From Astrocystis sublimbata (taxonomy: Eukaryota > Ascomycota > Sordariomycetes > Xylariales > Xylariaceae), in the NCBI GenBank assembly GCA_022453515.1, contig JAJNNY010000017.1, positions 496,001-560,000 on the forward strand: 64,000 bases of DNA. Direction: 5' to 3'. Below the pieces are notes generated by a model. The model searched no databases. It was not told where the DNA came from and saw nothing but the letters and a program-made list of their open reading frames with translations. The first letter of the stretch is position 1. Every line of letters starts with the position of its first letter. A program made the translations under genes and the position numbers. Shown here piece by piece: positions 47,695 to 61,235 of the stretch.

Positions 47695-49368
47695 ATGGAT
47701 AAGCCTCCGAAGAGAGGTTTCAAGCCAAATGGGAGCGAGAGTCCCCCAAGCTTGATCGACATGCCTGATGAGAATGCATTCATGGTTCCAAAGCTCAACC
47801 CTCTCGCCCCTAGTTTCAACGTACCTGGAACACACTCTAGCAGACATCGACCTCTACGCCGCCAGGGCGAAGGACGCATCTTTAACTATCGGGAACCTCA
47901 CGCAACCGATAATGGCCGAGATCCAGGTTTGAGCCCTCAGGCTGCCTCGTCCCCAACAGGCGACATTACACCCAATGCCCCGCCTGCATGGCGCTACTCA
48001 GCTAACGTTGCGAGCACCTCCCCCTCGCCGCGCTCGACACCAGGCGATTTGGAAGCCATCAAGAGACGTGCTCACATTGAACTCATGAAACTCAATGCGG
48101 AGCTTTGTGGCACTACTGACAGCAACACCAAACAGGAGCCTAAGCCTGACTTTCCGCAAGTGCTGGCAAATCCGCCGCCCATTTCAGGACCTCATCCAAC
48201 CAAGCCTTCCATCTCTGAACCATCATCGACCCTACTGGAGCAGCCGGGGAAGCAACACCAACAGCAGCAACTGAGACAGGACACACACCAAGCTCTTGCC
48301 CCGGGTGACGCAGTGCGTGCGGTCCAGACTCCGAGCAGCTCACCTGATCCCACGCAATTGCCTACACAGGTACCAACACATTCACCACATCGCAGGTCAC
48401 CTGTGTTTGCTGTCACAGTGCCAGCCATGGATCAAGCGACTCAGACCGCAGCTCAGACCCTATCCACTGCCGCAACTGCAGGGCCAACTCATACATCAGC
48501 TCAACCCGAGCCACCTCATCTACCACCACAGCAACCTTCCTCTGCAGCCAATACAACTGCAACTAGAGCACTCCCCGAGCCTCTACCGCAGCAACCTCCT
48601 GGACCGCCTGGACCGCCTGGACCGCCTGGACCGCTTGGAAACTCCGGACCTCCTGTAGCACCGCCGGGACCTCCTCCTTTCCAACCTCCCTATAACGGTT
48701 GGGGTGCAACCTCAGGCAACATGGCCCCGTAAGTTACATACCCTCTTTCAAGACATTGAGGCATTCCATAGCAGATTGTCACGCAAGCAAATCACAGAGA
48801 TCTTGGGTTGGTCGTATTCCAGTTACTGACTATCTTGTTTGCCGATAGACCAATGTTTTGCACACCGCCAGGATACTGGTACTGCTACCCAGGTGCAGTC
48901 CCCGGAGCGAATTATCCCAGTAAGTTTGCTTTTGGTTTGAACTTGGCAACGACATGAGCCATACACGAGGCTTCATTTACGCAAACATACGCTCACAATC
49001 CTCACCCGAGTGACGTATGAAGCTCATCCCTTCGTGCGACATGTTGAAACCGGCTTCCTAGCCCCCTTTCCCCTCCACATACGCTTTCCCTTCAACAATA
49101 TCAGAAGACAATATTCCATCGTGCAAATAGACATCACTGACCACCAAATCTGCCCCTAGCATCGACCTGGCCCCAGCAATCACCTTGGTGGAGCGGCACT
49201 GGCCACTACCTGACCAGCGGACCACCTCCAGTGTATGCCGTCGAGCCCGCGTACATCATACCGCAGCAGCAACAGCAGCAGGCTGTGTGGGTCACGGCAG
49301 CACAACCACAGGGAGCTGGCGGCTACTACTATTACGCCGGAGCCCCAGCTGCGTATTATTATGTCTAG
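47695..49368 (+). CDS. Pro/Gln-rich low-complexity protein with collagen-like stretch, three exons
   Basis: No family recognised. Exons 47695-48728, 48849-48919 and 49160-49368 (introns 120 and 240 bp, both with gtaagt donors) give 437 residues; all phases agree and the ATG has a TCACCATG context. The N-terminal 60 residues hold a Pro/basic segment (MDKPPKRGFKPNGSESPP). A short helical piece DLEAIKRRAHIELMKLNAEL follows at about residue 122. The middle is Pro/Gln/Thr-rich and disordered, and four perfect 9-bp repeats (48601-48636) encode GPPGPPGPPGPLG, collagen-like. The C-terminus is aromatic: GYWYCYPGAV, QQQQQQAVWVTAAQPQ and a Tyr/Gly end GGYYYYAGAPAAYYYV. This resembles prion-like, condensate-forming or adhesive proteins by composition only; no RNA-binding domain was seen. 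Expression evidence would be decisive. Confidence 0.72.
48601..48636 (+). repeat. 9-bp coding tandem repeat GGACCGCCT x4
   Basis: Four tandem copies (the last GGACCGCTT) lie in frame within the low-complexity gene and encode Gly-Pro-Pro triplets. Length is likely to vary among strains. Confidence 0.85.
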
Positions 49369-52300
49369 GTGATACTTAGGCGAATGGGCTTGATGGATGT
49401 GTTTCATCTCACACTCCCATGAATCGATCACTTGCTCGGGATGGCGTCTTGCGATGTTGGGGAGACAGGAGAGGGGAGATGCAAGACACAAGTGATGAAC
49501 TGCAAAAAAGGCACTGTGAGGTACAATGACCGAAATATCAAGGCAGGAGACAAGGCACAAGAGGGAGTCTAATAGGGTATCTTTGTCAAGGGATTTGAGA
49601 ATGAACAGTGTTGTCTGTACATCCAATTTTGCGGAGCTCAAAAGTCGATACTTCCTCAACGAGGATAATTACAGTTAAACACAGAAGAAGCCCAAGATTC
49701 CTCCCTTCACTGATTCCCTGATACTAGACACGTGTGATACATAATTGCTATATATGCGAAATATTGATATAGCCATAACCGAGGATTGCTCTTGTTGCTG
49801 TAGGCGCTTAGGTAGGTTGACGAATAGCAATGAGATACACTGACCGTTCGTATCACGCCTGCCCAGAGGCCCAAGACTCACCCAAGCCTACTACTGACGC
49901 TTGCAACGTCGAGCTCAACACACAGGAAGGCAGTGCTGCCTCCTTGGTACACCGCACCGATATTCTTATCAACGTACACGGCTTCAGCTACCTAGGTACC
50001 GTGTGTGTCCCTGGTCTAGACCTATGACGCTGTGTCGGCACGTACTGCGATTGGTATGTCTTTGTGCTGACAGTAGGTATGCAACTTCATGGGCAACCGG
50101 ACATCACAAGGCCCCGATAAGCAGCCACCTCGGTAGAGCATGAGAGCATGTATGCCTGAGCTTACCATTCGTCACGCGGTGTGCTGGTCGCGTTGCGTTA
50201 AATGGCTCTTCTACCACGCTACGAAATCCACCGCATCGTAGAACCATTTTGCTTGGACTAGTAATGCACTGATGAAGTCTTTGCATCGCAAGGAATTCTT
50301 TTCTGAGGTCCAATACACCTTGTGGTCAATGTTGCAATTTGAGTTGGGATGAACCTGGACACATCTGCATACATAATTTGGCATGGTGGGTGTTGGGAGT
50401 ATACATATTAACCAACACTTGACTCTTTGGCATAAGCGCAACTTGCATAGATGAATTCAAAAGTCTAGAAGATCCCACATGAGGCATAGTAGTAGATACA
50501 TATGCATATACAGTAGACTGCTCTTCTGCAGATACTATTGAGCACCAGTAGATATTATAGAGTTACATCGAGTGCGCCACTTAATGCAAGTCATCTGCGA
50601 CATGCAGAAGAGCATTCTAGGCTGGTATGTGTCACTCTACGGATATAAGCTTTTTACATCGTTGTGAGTTCAGCCAGCATGATGCGGCGGTCCGAAGTCC
50701 TGGGGGTGGATCTTAAGCGCAGACAGTCGAAAGCACTCCCTATTGGGGCGTTGAGAGAGTTACGGCAACAGCTGAACTTGGTGTGGTGTTCGGACTCCGT
50801 TCTAGAATCCTGCAAAGACCGTCGGCGGTGAAGGGAGCACAAGGCGTGTTTCATTGATAGTGCACCAACGCAGGCGTACAATGTATGCAGCATGGTTTGC
50901 GCTCGGGACGCGATGAGCGCAAAATGCACTGAACTCTCGATGCGGCAACGCTCCAGAATAAGACGTGCTCAAAGCATGCGGCTACATACAGCACGAAGAT
51001 AAGGGATAATGTCCACATACCGTTTGCATCGTATGATCCAACTTCGATAGTTTTCACTACCGTCGAACGGCCTTGCTAAAGCACAGACAGGTGGCTCTAC
51101 AATAAGCTAATTGGCCAGCCGTGGCAACTAACTACGCGATACCAGGTGTAGAACGAAGACAGAGCCAACTGGTTTGTCTCTTAGAAAAAGTATGGGAAAG
51201 CCACAATGGACGATCGAAATGCGGAGGAGCAGGGGACAGTGGCTCGAGTGGCTCGCTGGCTCGCTGGCCCACAGTAAGCACAGACGCGGGCCTGACGCGA
51301 GTCAACTACAGCTGTGATCAACAAGTTCATGTTCTGCGATGTATTTGGGCGCTTTGGATGCTCATTGGCGCGACGATGCCGGCCGGGAGCGTCTCCTACT
51401 ACAGCCCGTCGCTGGTTCCAACCTCCATAGCTAAGGGTCTAGGTATGCAGTTTACTCAGGTATACTTTTTTTTGTATGTAGGAAGTGTGGCATATGCCAT
51501 TGTCAAAGAACAGGACCCAGTCGAGCAGTCCATCTGGCCCTTCGAAGTAAAAGTAAGCCAAGACACAGGAGTGTTCCTTAAGTCAATTGTTTTCTTCTTT
51601 ACTCTGCCGGGGACGAGTCGCGCCTGAAGGATACCACAGGACCATGTCAGACTCAGACTGTAAGTTCACGACTGCTCCGGGTCTGCAAAAATGAACAAAC
51701 TAGGGCTGTGTGAGAGTTTCGATACATAAATAGTTTGAGATGTGACCGGATGGCACACACACACAACATGATCGGCTGCAGATCCCCGAGAAAGCCGAGA
51801 GGGCTGCATGGAGTGGCTCGTGGCCTCGAATCAGGCAAGTCCAAGCAGAAGCTGGCTGTCGAGCTGTCGAGCTGTCGTCCCAACCACTCGGTACCGCGAT
51901 CAAGATCGTCTGATCCTACCCCGAGCACCCAAAAAAAAGCGAGTAATACCCCGACTACTCATGGCGATAGTCGGTGGGCTCGTGGGCTTTCCTGCAGCTT
52001 ATGCAGTCGGCAGGCTACTGCAATGTCATGCACGTTTAGGCATCTGTCACTGGTCGAAGACCGTGAGCTGCCCTCGCGTGCATCGAAGTGCATCGATCGG
52101 CGTTTCCACGCGCGGTCTGGACAGCAGCCATGCATGCCGCTGTGGCTCATGGCTCCCGGCAGAATTGCAACCAGCGAGCAGTACTCCGTACCACCAACGA
52201 TGGGAAAGAACCTCCTCTTCTTCGTCCGAAAAGACATTGGCTTTGCCCATGCCCACGGATGATTGACGGAATGATTCATACAAGATGGATGCTGCGGGAC

Positions 52301-54340
52301 TGGCTGGGTATGCAGATAGCTTACTCGTACATCCATAGTCGAGGGCAATGCCCACATAGTCATTGCTTGATTTGGCATGCCAGCTCGCCAGATAATGTTC
52401 GGAGTCGTGTAACATGAAGATGGGCAGCGAAGCCTCCCAAATCAGTTCTGCCAAGCCACCAGACTTCACGATCCACCACGCCGGCTGTCATGTGACTGGG
52501 GTTCGCAGGGATTGGTGATGTTACCAAGTTGCTGGGTCGGCACGGTATTGGCTGATGACGAGTCGTTTGAGATGTGGACGACTACGAGTACCACTATGGA
52601 CTGTACTCGTAGTAGTGTTGACGATCGTTTCTTTGGAATCATCGTCCGACATCCTCTTGCCTTGCCTTGTGCCACAACCAGTGTCAACCACTCCGAGTGT
52701 CCGCCCACCTTGATCCTTGGGCACCATAAGGTACCATGTTGATATAGTAGTCGTCATGGGCTTGGACTTGTCCATACTTGTCCATCCTTCATTCCTTCCA
52801 AGTCATGGTGGGCTCTTTTCCAAAATAAACAAATACGAGTAGCTAGGTGTCGGAGAGGCCGCATGACACCTGCGGCGCACTGGCCAGAGCATGGTCTGTG
52901 TAGCTCCTAGTCGACGACAGTGGTACATCCATGATGTTAGCCCGTCCATCACCAATAGCGCACTTGAGTTGATAACTACAACTGCTGGTTCTGACGTCTA
53001 GGTCTTGGACGGCCATTATACTTCGTCGATAACTGTCACGTAGCCTTGTTCTTTTATTGGACCATTGTCGAGGGGCTATCGCTACGGCTGCAGTCATTGG
53101 CCTGAGCACACGATCTCGCTTAGTGCGCAGATGCGTATAGAATACGACACTAAAGTGCGCGGACATCTTCGGGGGGTATCAGGTTAGACCGTCCCGCTAC
53201 GCGCTAATGAGTTGTCCTAAAATCTTATTTTTTTTTTGATGGGATCTCCCAGGAACAAGCCATCAGAGGAATCTCTAAAATTGGAGGTAGTCAGAGTGTT
53301 GGCACACCCCATGATAAGACATGACAACGGACGAATGATGTTGCCGCCTGCTAAAGACGCACATCTACTTGTACAGGTTTGACTGTAGCCGTCACTATTA
53401 ATTTGGTAGAGCCGCGGTAAAAGTTCCCAGTTGCTTAATATCTAAGTAATGACAACCTGTGGGGTGCTGATACTAGCATCGAGGTATTTGACACTCCTGG
53501 CAACTTGACTCGAAGATACACTCAGCCATTGCCCTTCTTATACTACCAATGTAAACAAATTGCACCAAGAGTTAGTTCACCTCAGTCGATTGATCTCTTC
53601 AATATGCATGCATTTATGGTGAACTGTTCAAATATTGGTATATCGCAACTCCTTATCGCGGCCCACCAAAAAGGCCTCCATTACACCTAGCGCTCTATAC
53701 AAGGCGGTTAAGGTTCGTATGAGGATATTCGCTCCCAAGACTATCCAGCACCCTCTCCATTGTACAACCAGGACGGATTCGGTCAAGGTCAGCCTTCAGC
53801 GAAGCTAGACATCCCAGCTCTCGATCCTGCAGGTATCCTAGCTCGCCTAGCAACCCACAACATGCAATTGATGATATGCATGGGGGGGCTGGCGTCGACA
53901 AATCATGCTGCCGAAACCCATGTGTCTGGATATCTGCATTTCGTGCAGCTCGCAGCTCGCAGCTGAGTTGGATTACCGCCAAGAGCCGTGGACCCACGTG
54001 GTTAGATGCTTCCAAGCCGTTCTAGCGGGCGTGTGAGAAGCCGTTCTTATAGAAAGTCGTGTACCCCGAGGATCAAGCTGAAGGTGACAAAATGCTGCTG
54101 TTGCCTCCAAATCAATGACTCGTGTAGCGTGGCGTTGAGCCGTGAGCTTGGGACGTTTCTTGGATGGCTCGGAATCTAGGACATACTTTATTTTATTTTA
54201 TTTACACAAGGTGCTTCCTAGTCAACCCTCAGTCACTTTCTTTAATTTGTTTTGTTAGCCGGATGTGAGCCGCCTCGAGACTGTTCACGGCGAGGTTAGA
54301 GACACATGACGCCGAACTAAGTCGTCAAGTGTGTCTCGCC
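49369..54340. other. 5-kb gene-poor tract
   Basis: No supported gene. Frames at 51121-51627 (+; starts with GTG) and 51735-52378 (three overlapping frames on both strands) lack ATG context, splice support or recognisable domains. TACCTA words occur near 49810 and 49990. No RNA gene or inverted repeat element was recognised. Confidence 0.5.
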
Positions 54341-55770
54341 ATGGAATCGAGCGAGAAAGATACTCTGGCCCCCTTACCATCAGTGGTACGCTCTGGCTCC
54401 ATCGCTATCAGCGTTGTCGGCATCATCTCTTTCATATCGACGCTTGCACTCTTCATCTATCTAAGTTTCAAGCTTGTAAGGTGGCATCTAGGCAGAGGGT
54501 CGGGAGGGATTACTCGCCACAAGACCCCTGGCTATGTCTTTGCAAGCGGTCCGGTCAAGTTCGGTCCTGCACACGACGCCGCGAAGCTAGCCGGAGCCGA
54601 GCCCACGGTTGATGCCGCCTCGCTTGCGCCGTCCGTGGGGAGCGGAGGGCCTCGCTACCCCAACCAGTTCATCGTCCTGATCGTGAATCTCCTCGTCGCC
54701 GACTTACATCAGGCCATCGCTTTCGCTATCAGTACGGTATGGGTGGCCGAAGACAGCATTACTGTTGGAACTGGGACGTGCTTTACACAGGGCCTCTTTG
54801 TCTCGTTGGGTGATCTTGCGTCCAGCTGTTTTATGTCGGCCATCGCTATACACACATTCTACTCAATCGTTTATCAATATCGCCCTCCCCATAAAATCCT
54901 CTATCTATCCATCCTTTCTATTTGGGCATTCGTGTTCCTTATTGTGCTACTGCCTGTCGCTGGCACTGCGAACGGCGCCGAGGCTGGAGGTTTCTTCGTG
55001 CGTGCAGGCGCTTGGGTAAGTGGGAAACCTTTCTCATCGAATTGATCTTGGACCGCGACGCTGACTTGGTGCGACAGTGCTGGATCAACAAGGACTACGG
55101 CAATATCCGACTTCTCACCCACTACATCTTCATATTCGTCAGCATAGTCCTGTCATGGGTCCTTTATACGGCCGTATTTCTTTCGCTCCGTCGCCAGCAT
55201 AGGCGGGGTGACCTCAGCGCGAAGAATACCGGATATCACCACCCAGCATTCCTCATATACCCTGTTATCTACTTGGTTTGCATATTGCCACTTGCCACTG
55301 GCCGTGTAGCCACAATGGCCCATCATGAGCCCCCGGTGGCCTACTTTTGCTTTGCCGGAGTGCTTGCAGCTAGCAACGGCTGGTTAGACGTGCTCCTATT
55401 CACAGTAACGCGTCGATCGATTGTCTTCGCGCACGGGGGCGACTTCGGAAACGAAGATACGGGAGTCGATACATTCGCATTTATGGCTTCAGCGCCACGG
55501 AAAACGTTTGGCAACACGATATTTGTACGGGGCGGCCGTGAGGAGGAGACTACACCCAGGGGCGGTTGGTGGAGGATATTGGGCGACCCCGAGGAGCAAG
55601 CGCAGAAGCCTACGAAGTTGGGAAACAACACGAGTCAGACATCATTGGCATATACAGAGCAGAACGCCATCCAGATGGAAATCATTACGAGCGTGGTTGT
55701 GGAGGATGACAAGAGTGAGAATCTGTACAAGAAGCATTTTCCAGATTCCACCTCAATAAGGAGCATGTAG
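54341..55770 (+). CDS. seven-transmembrane receptor-like protein (putative fungal GPCR), two exons
   Basis: Exons 54341-55015 and 55078-55770 (62-bp intron, gtaagt...gacag) give 455 residues. Seven hydrophobic spans are visible. TM1 is SIAISVVGIISFISTLALFI; a 55-residue loop leads to TM2, NQFIVLIVNLLVADLHQAIA. TM3 begins at a Cys (CFTQGLFVSLGDLASSCFMS) and TM4 is ILYLSILSIWAFVFLIVLLP. A loop with GAWCWI precedes TM5, and TM6 FLIYPVIYLVCILPLATG and TM7 FAGVLAASNGWLDVLLFTVT complete the set. The TM3 Cys and the CWI loop Cys can form the usual disulphide. The layout fits the Git3/cAMP-receptor-like fungal receptors that act through G-alpha and adenylate cyclase; ligand unknown. A cytoplasmic tail of about 120 residues, Thr/Gly/Glu-rich, follows. 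The ATG chosen is MESSEKDT; a GTG lies four codons before. Confidence 0.85.
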
Positions 55771-58700
55771 GATGATACCCACTACTAACGGCGTCCTTCG
55801 CTATATAGAACAGGCTGGACCATTTGCTTTCGTTCATGATACCCCCATGTAGAAATATAATAGTTGTGGAAAGGCTAATACCAGATTTAATATTAAAGCG
55901 TACATGATATTTTACGCCATTTTGATCAGTCTACCACAACATCATGATTTTCCACAATTAAGTAACGAGATTGCAAGCTACCGACTAGCAGGTGCAACAA
56001 TGTCATAAGACACTTGCCCCGATACCTACAACTTAGAAAGGAGAGGTTGACGACTTAGCTCATCGAAAATTCAACTGATAATATACATAATCCTTCTACT
56101 TTCATTGCTCTCAGTGATGAGCCCCTGTATTATTAGTTTTCAGATGGCCAACTATTTTCACGAACTTCAATTGATTACATGCCTAGAACAGTCTCGGATT
56201 GGCAGAAACAGGCCCAGCGACGGCTTCGAGTTCACCGTCGGAGTGTTATCAACCGAAATCTTCACTGACTCGCCCAGTAGCCTGATTCTAGTGTACTTGG
56301 GATATGATTATTATTGTGTTAGGATCACTAGTAAGTGGCAGTGCCTATGGGGCCACCTTCGGCCAACCCTAGCTGTATATGAAGTATTTATCTCTGTTAA
56401 CGGCAGATGAGTGCATCTTAACAGGTCTCACTCAGTATACGATTGGTTGGTGTCACTGCAACATGATTTCACCCCTAATGACTGCACATGTGATGCGAAT
56501 AGGTTACCAAGAGATAATGTTGGGTTTTGTAGCTCATCGGTGGTTTGTGTTCTGATAGGGGCTTACTGCTGGTCTAATGAATAGGAGAGGACAGCGTACA
56601 CATACCCGACATACTCTTCTGATGATACAAAGAGAAGTGCTGCGGTGAAGATTAGTAAGATGGAAAACATTCATAGAACAAACTGTCGCCTGGTTGTATT
56701 CTGCCGCCCGACTCGAGAATATTTGGTAATTTCGAGTAACATGGAAGCACATATGTATCTACCTACCTACACAGCCTGGAAGTTAGCAGATAGTCTTACG
56801 AGCACGTGTACCCTAAAGTAGGCGGAGGTTAGCCACACCCGCCCACGTGCCGCCGACCAATCACTTGAAGTCTTTCACCTGTGTATGATCTGGTGGCATG
56901 CTTCAGAATGCAGTGACCGCAAGATCGTATACCGGCTAGCAAAACACCCCGCAAACGGGTAGGTGGCACCGTACTACAATGAGCTCAGTGTGTCCGATCT
57001 GTGCAGTACGATTTGGGGATTCGTCTTATCGTGACACGAGGCATGTTCAACAATAAAACCAACTTACTTTTGAGTCATCGGACAAACCTCATTGCTGATG
57101 TATTTCTTATGCACCAGACATGTGGAGTTTTAAAGCGAGCTTCGAAGGCGGCACTTTTCGTGAAACATGACTGTTATCAAACAATATTGCTGTGAAACAG
57201 GTAGGTATCTAGGTACTTAATGGTATCTATACCTGCCGTGACCAATTTATTCCAGGGGTGCAATAATAATATAACTCAAGCCGCAGCCTCATAATTGCTT
57301 CAAACTATTAGCCAACAAAATGTGAATATGTTGTATTATAATATGCGGTGACTTGAATGTTAATTCCTGGCTTGTAACCAAGCTCCCGCGTAATCGAGAC
57401 TACGTATGAAGGGCTTGGGCATACTTTCAATTTGCAACAACGTTAAGAAGACAAGGGAGCTAGCAATGAGGGCCTCGAGTACGGCTTGCCCAGGTGAAAC
57501 ACTTGAGGTTTGCTTGTCTGAGCAGCCTTGCCTTAAAACGCCAAGTCGAGCCGCGTACTTACTCTCGTAGAAGATGTTTCGAGCTCAACCATTTGTATTG
57601 TCGTGCACTCGCAATACTGTATATACGACACGCCGCACCGGGTCTCGGGAATGTTTGGGACTCAGTCAAATGAGAGTGGCTGAGGCTGTTTATAATTGAT
57701 TATTCATTTGTTTGTGCACGAAACTTGAAACCACGCCGGTAGGATTCCCAACCATATCACCATACCCTACCATACAGTGCTCATTATGAGCGGCAAAAGA
57801 GCCCGCAGGAAGCATCATCGCCGCCCTTTCCATTTCAGCATTGTGAGAATTACAGTGGCACACGGACATGAGGCAAACTCGTAGATGAAGTCATGCTGGC
57901 ACCCTGATTTCCTTCAATATCCTGCTCGTTTTGATTTTGTGGGACGTCTGATCTCGAAAAGCATTCGCGAACAAGCGATCACCCGAGGTCTTATGATGCC
58001 GCAGGAATCGTACAAGACTGGAAAGAAAGTATCATGTTTGTCCCGGGTTCTTGTTCAGCGGAAGAACACAAGCTTTATGTAAAGTATCCTTCGACTCCAT
58101 GATCACTAGTCCTTGTCATAATACCCTTTTTTTTTTCTTTAGAACAAGGGCCAACCTGGGACATTTATCGCGACACGTAGGGGTACACATAATTATCCAA
58201 CTTTCAATGCAAGTACCATTCATTCATGAATTGGCTGATTTGGTCCTCACTTCATCATCTGACCCTTTGTGCAATTGAGCAAAATCACACGTACTGCGGT
58301 GTTATTTCCCCACATGCTATTCGTGACCCGTTCGCCCCCCAGACATATAATGCAGCCATATGAAGCCGTAGCTGCCATACCAAACACCCCAGAATGTTTG
58401 CCATCATTGACTAAAATAGTATTTCTTGTTGGGCATTACTTGTGGTGTGATGGACAGCACTTTCCCAACCGAATACCAGACCAAGAGGGCCGTTAGTTCG
58501 CTAACTAACGCGTGGCATACCTTCTAGTAAGTAGGTACTATTGAGTAAGATCAGACCATGTTCGGTTTTATGCAGTTAGCATCGACTACTCGTATACCGA
58601 ATGACTCGTGGGGGCTCGCAGTGTACGAGTATGTGTGTAGGTTAAGTACCTACCGGTGCGCCAATTCCAGGTGGTGCCACGTCCCTAGTGGACGTACGTT

Positions 58701-61235
58701 ATTCTACCTCCCTACCTAGTGTATGCGTAATGTGGCTTCGGGCGTGGTTGATGTGCGCAATACTGTCATTATAGAAAAACCCAGGGTTTCGAAAATAGGC
58801 AGATCACATGCACGAGGAAGATTTTCAATGTCCGCAGCAGCGCGGGTTTCTATTTCGAGCCATGATAAACGTGTGGTATGACGCAACGAGCGCTACCGAC
58901 TCGCAGTGGTCTATACCATGGCCCACAGTCACTTCTTTGATAGGGCGAAGGAGAGACCGATGCTTCTACCTAGCTGTCCCTGTCTGACATGTACAGATAC
59001 CTCCACGGACGTGGGGAGACTAGTTGGAAGAGGGAGTGCCACCCGGGCCGCGGCGGTGTAGAGCAGAGACGCAGGTCGAAAGCTGTTGGCAACGTCGTTA
59101 GACAGTTGGTGTGCGTGCTGTAGGCTGGAGGGCTGGAGGTCATGTGCAACGTTTCGCATTCGGCCATCTGAGCTGAGATAAGGGAGATTGCTTAGATGTG
59201 TTGGCGGCGTGGTGTTCGGGCTTTCGACCCTGAAGTGCTCGCGATGCCACTTATACCCCTCGAGCTATAGGTCGGGATCAGACAACTATTGAACATGATC
59301 CCAACGGGGATGCTGCCTTAAATAGCTCCTCCTCGACGCGTATCACGATCCACGGCAAGGCTGGAGCTGATTAGCAGCCTCTTGATTCGTCCCCCTGCTC
59401 GGTGCTTGCCCGTCGAGCCGTCGTGGTTCGCTGCGAGGACCAACGACGAGGACGGAGTGGTCCTGGGTGTATGTAACCGGGCAGAACCCGGGTAACGTTG
59501 GTGGGAATTGCCCCGTGACACGCAGAGCGAGGCAGCGAACAATTGGTTCCGACGTCTGGCCCGGACGCGCTGCGACGCTGAAGGCCGCTCGGAGAATACC
59601 ATCTTGACTGGATTCGGCGAGTGGATAGCGGTCTTCCTGCTCCATGTGGATGTGCAGGCCTGGTCTGTCTGAAAGCGGCACGGCATAAACCCTGTCTTGG
59701 TCCAGGCCAACCGTCGATCGGCCGCCAGAAAGTCAGTTATGGTTCTGGCAGTGTATCAGACGGACGCAGAATTCATGCTCGACATTCATTCGTGCTGCAT
59801 GAGTTGGCACGCACGTCTGAACCAACATCATACTCGTCATCGTCAATTGGCCTTTCCCCTTCTTCCCTGACTTCAGTTCGGCTCCTTGGAGACCGAATTG
59901 TTCTGGAACCGACACGATGATTAGCTACGAAGAAGACCGATTACTAAACCGTCAGGTATCCATCCCATGTCGGACCGTGGTGCCGGTAAGGTGAGCCAGA
60001 GCCAGACAAAGTACAAAAAGTAAGATATGCATGCTAATTAACAACATCCAACCCCCTAACCCCGCGCAATCGTAGCCATCCCGCGGGTCGATTTGGAATG
60101 AACCAGCGACGCCTCCATAAGTCCCGTCGACAATACCACCACGGTGCCGAAGGGAGGGTAAGGGAAGAGCGCGGGAGTCTGGGGTGATAAGGTTGAGGTC
60201 TCTTTCTCCGCTCTTGACACTAATTGACTGCTAAAAGTTGGTTATTAATAAAACTGCACATACTGACCTGCGCGGTACTTCCTCCATTGACGATTGAGAG
60301 CGTGGATTGGAAGTGGGTAGACTGACCCCAACCCCTGGCAAAGCGTCTTGCAAGCGTCCTGCACAATATTTGAGCCAAAAAATGGCGGTGAAAGAGCGCC
60401 TGGAGGAGCAGGGCACCATACTGCAAATGGGTACCTGTCATGTCGTAGGTAATTAACAGTGAGGCTACTCCGCGGGTTGCGCCAATTTCAATATACAGCA
60501 GTCAACTATGGTACTGTTATGGATGGTGCACCGCACGCAATGCCTGGTAACCAATTGGGAGCCCCAAGATCTGTCGAGAGGTCACAGATTTTGGACCCTT
60601 TACATCAGTTCGCTGAGCTGACGACAAGGTTTCTGTATTCGTAGTCACGACAAGTGGGAAATTGTCCCAGGTCGACCCGAATCGTCCCATTTGTGTTTTG
60701 CCGGGTTTTAATATGAAAGGGTTTCCCCTGCATACCGACTAACCTCAGGTGGTAATGCTACGTTCGGAAATCTGCAATCGTAAGTTTTCTAGAACGATAG
60801 GCTTGGAATTAAGACCTGGCCTTTCGGTTACAGCCAAGACAGTTGAACGTCTCGCAGGGGGCAGGTTCGATCAAATCTTGCGATCTCAGAACTTCGGATG
60901 AAAGAGGTAATTAAGTGCAGTTCGTATTAAGACCCATGAGGTAATAGTCAATAAATCAAGTCATTGGTATCTAACACCCAGAACTCCATCATCGTATTCG
61001 CGTCATCGTGAGCGTCCCGAATCAGGACGAAGCCACCGGGCCCTGAATAAACGCTGAAAAAACAATATTCCACCTGCGCCACGCTGCCAAACTCATGCAT
61101 GAATGTTGACCTGTGTAAACTCATCCACTCCGCCGCCCCTGATTAATAATGCTACCGCCGCATGACAAATCGGCTTGCGACCAACAAACAACCCTTGGAA
61201 AGAAGTAGCGAATCATGCCTAATTTGACCTGAGCA
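55771..61235. other. 5.5-kb gene-poor tract
   Basis: No supported gene. 55800-58300 is AT-rich with many stops in all frames. 58930-59930 is richer in GC and holds a minus-strand frame of 112 codons (59343-59681) whose translation looks more protein-like than its neighbours but has no partner exons that I could join. TACCTA/TAGGTA words recur at 57190-57230 and 58520-58720. Confidence 0.5.

Noticed and set aside
51121..51627. 168-codon plus-strand frame with some hydrophobic stretches
   Set aside because: Starts at GTG, no ATG with good context, no matching upstream or downstream exon. The hydrophobic part vaguely recalls a transporter but not enough to call.
51735..52469. Four overlapping frames of 109-175 codons on both strands
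   Set aside because: Mutually overlapping in different phases, none with a recognisable domain.
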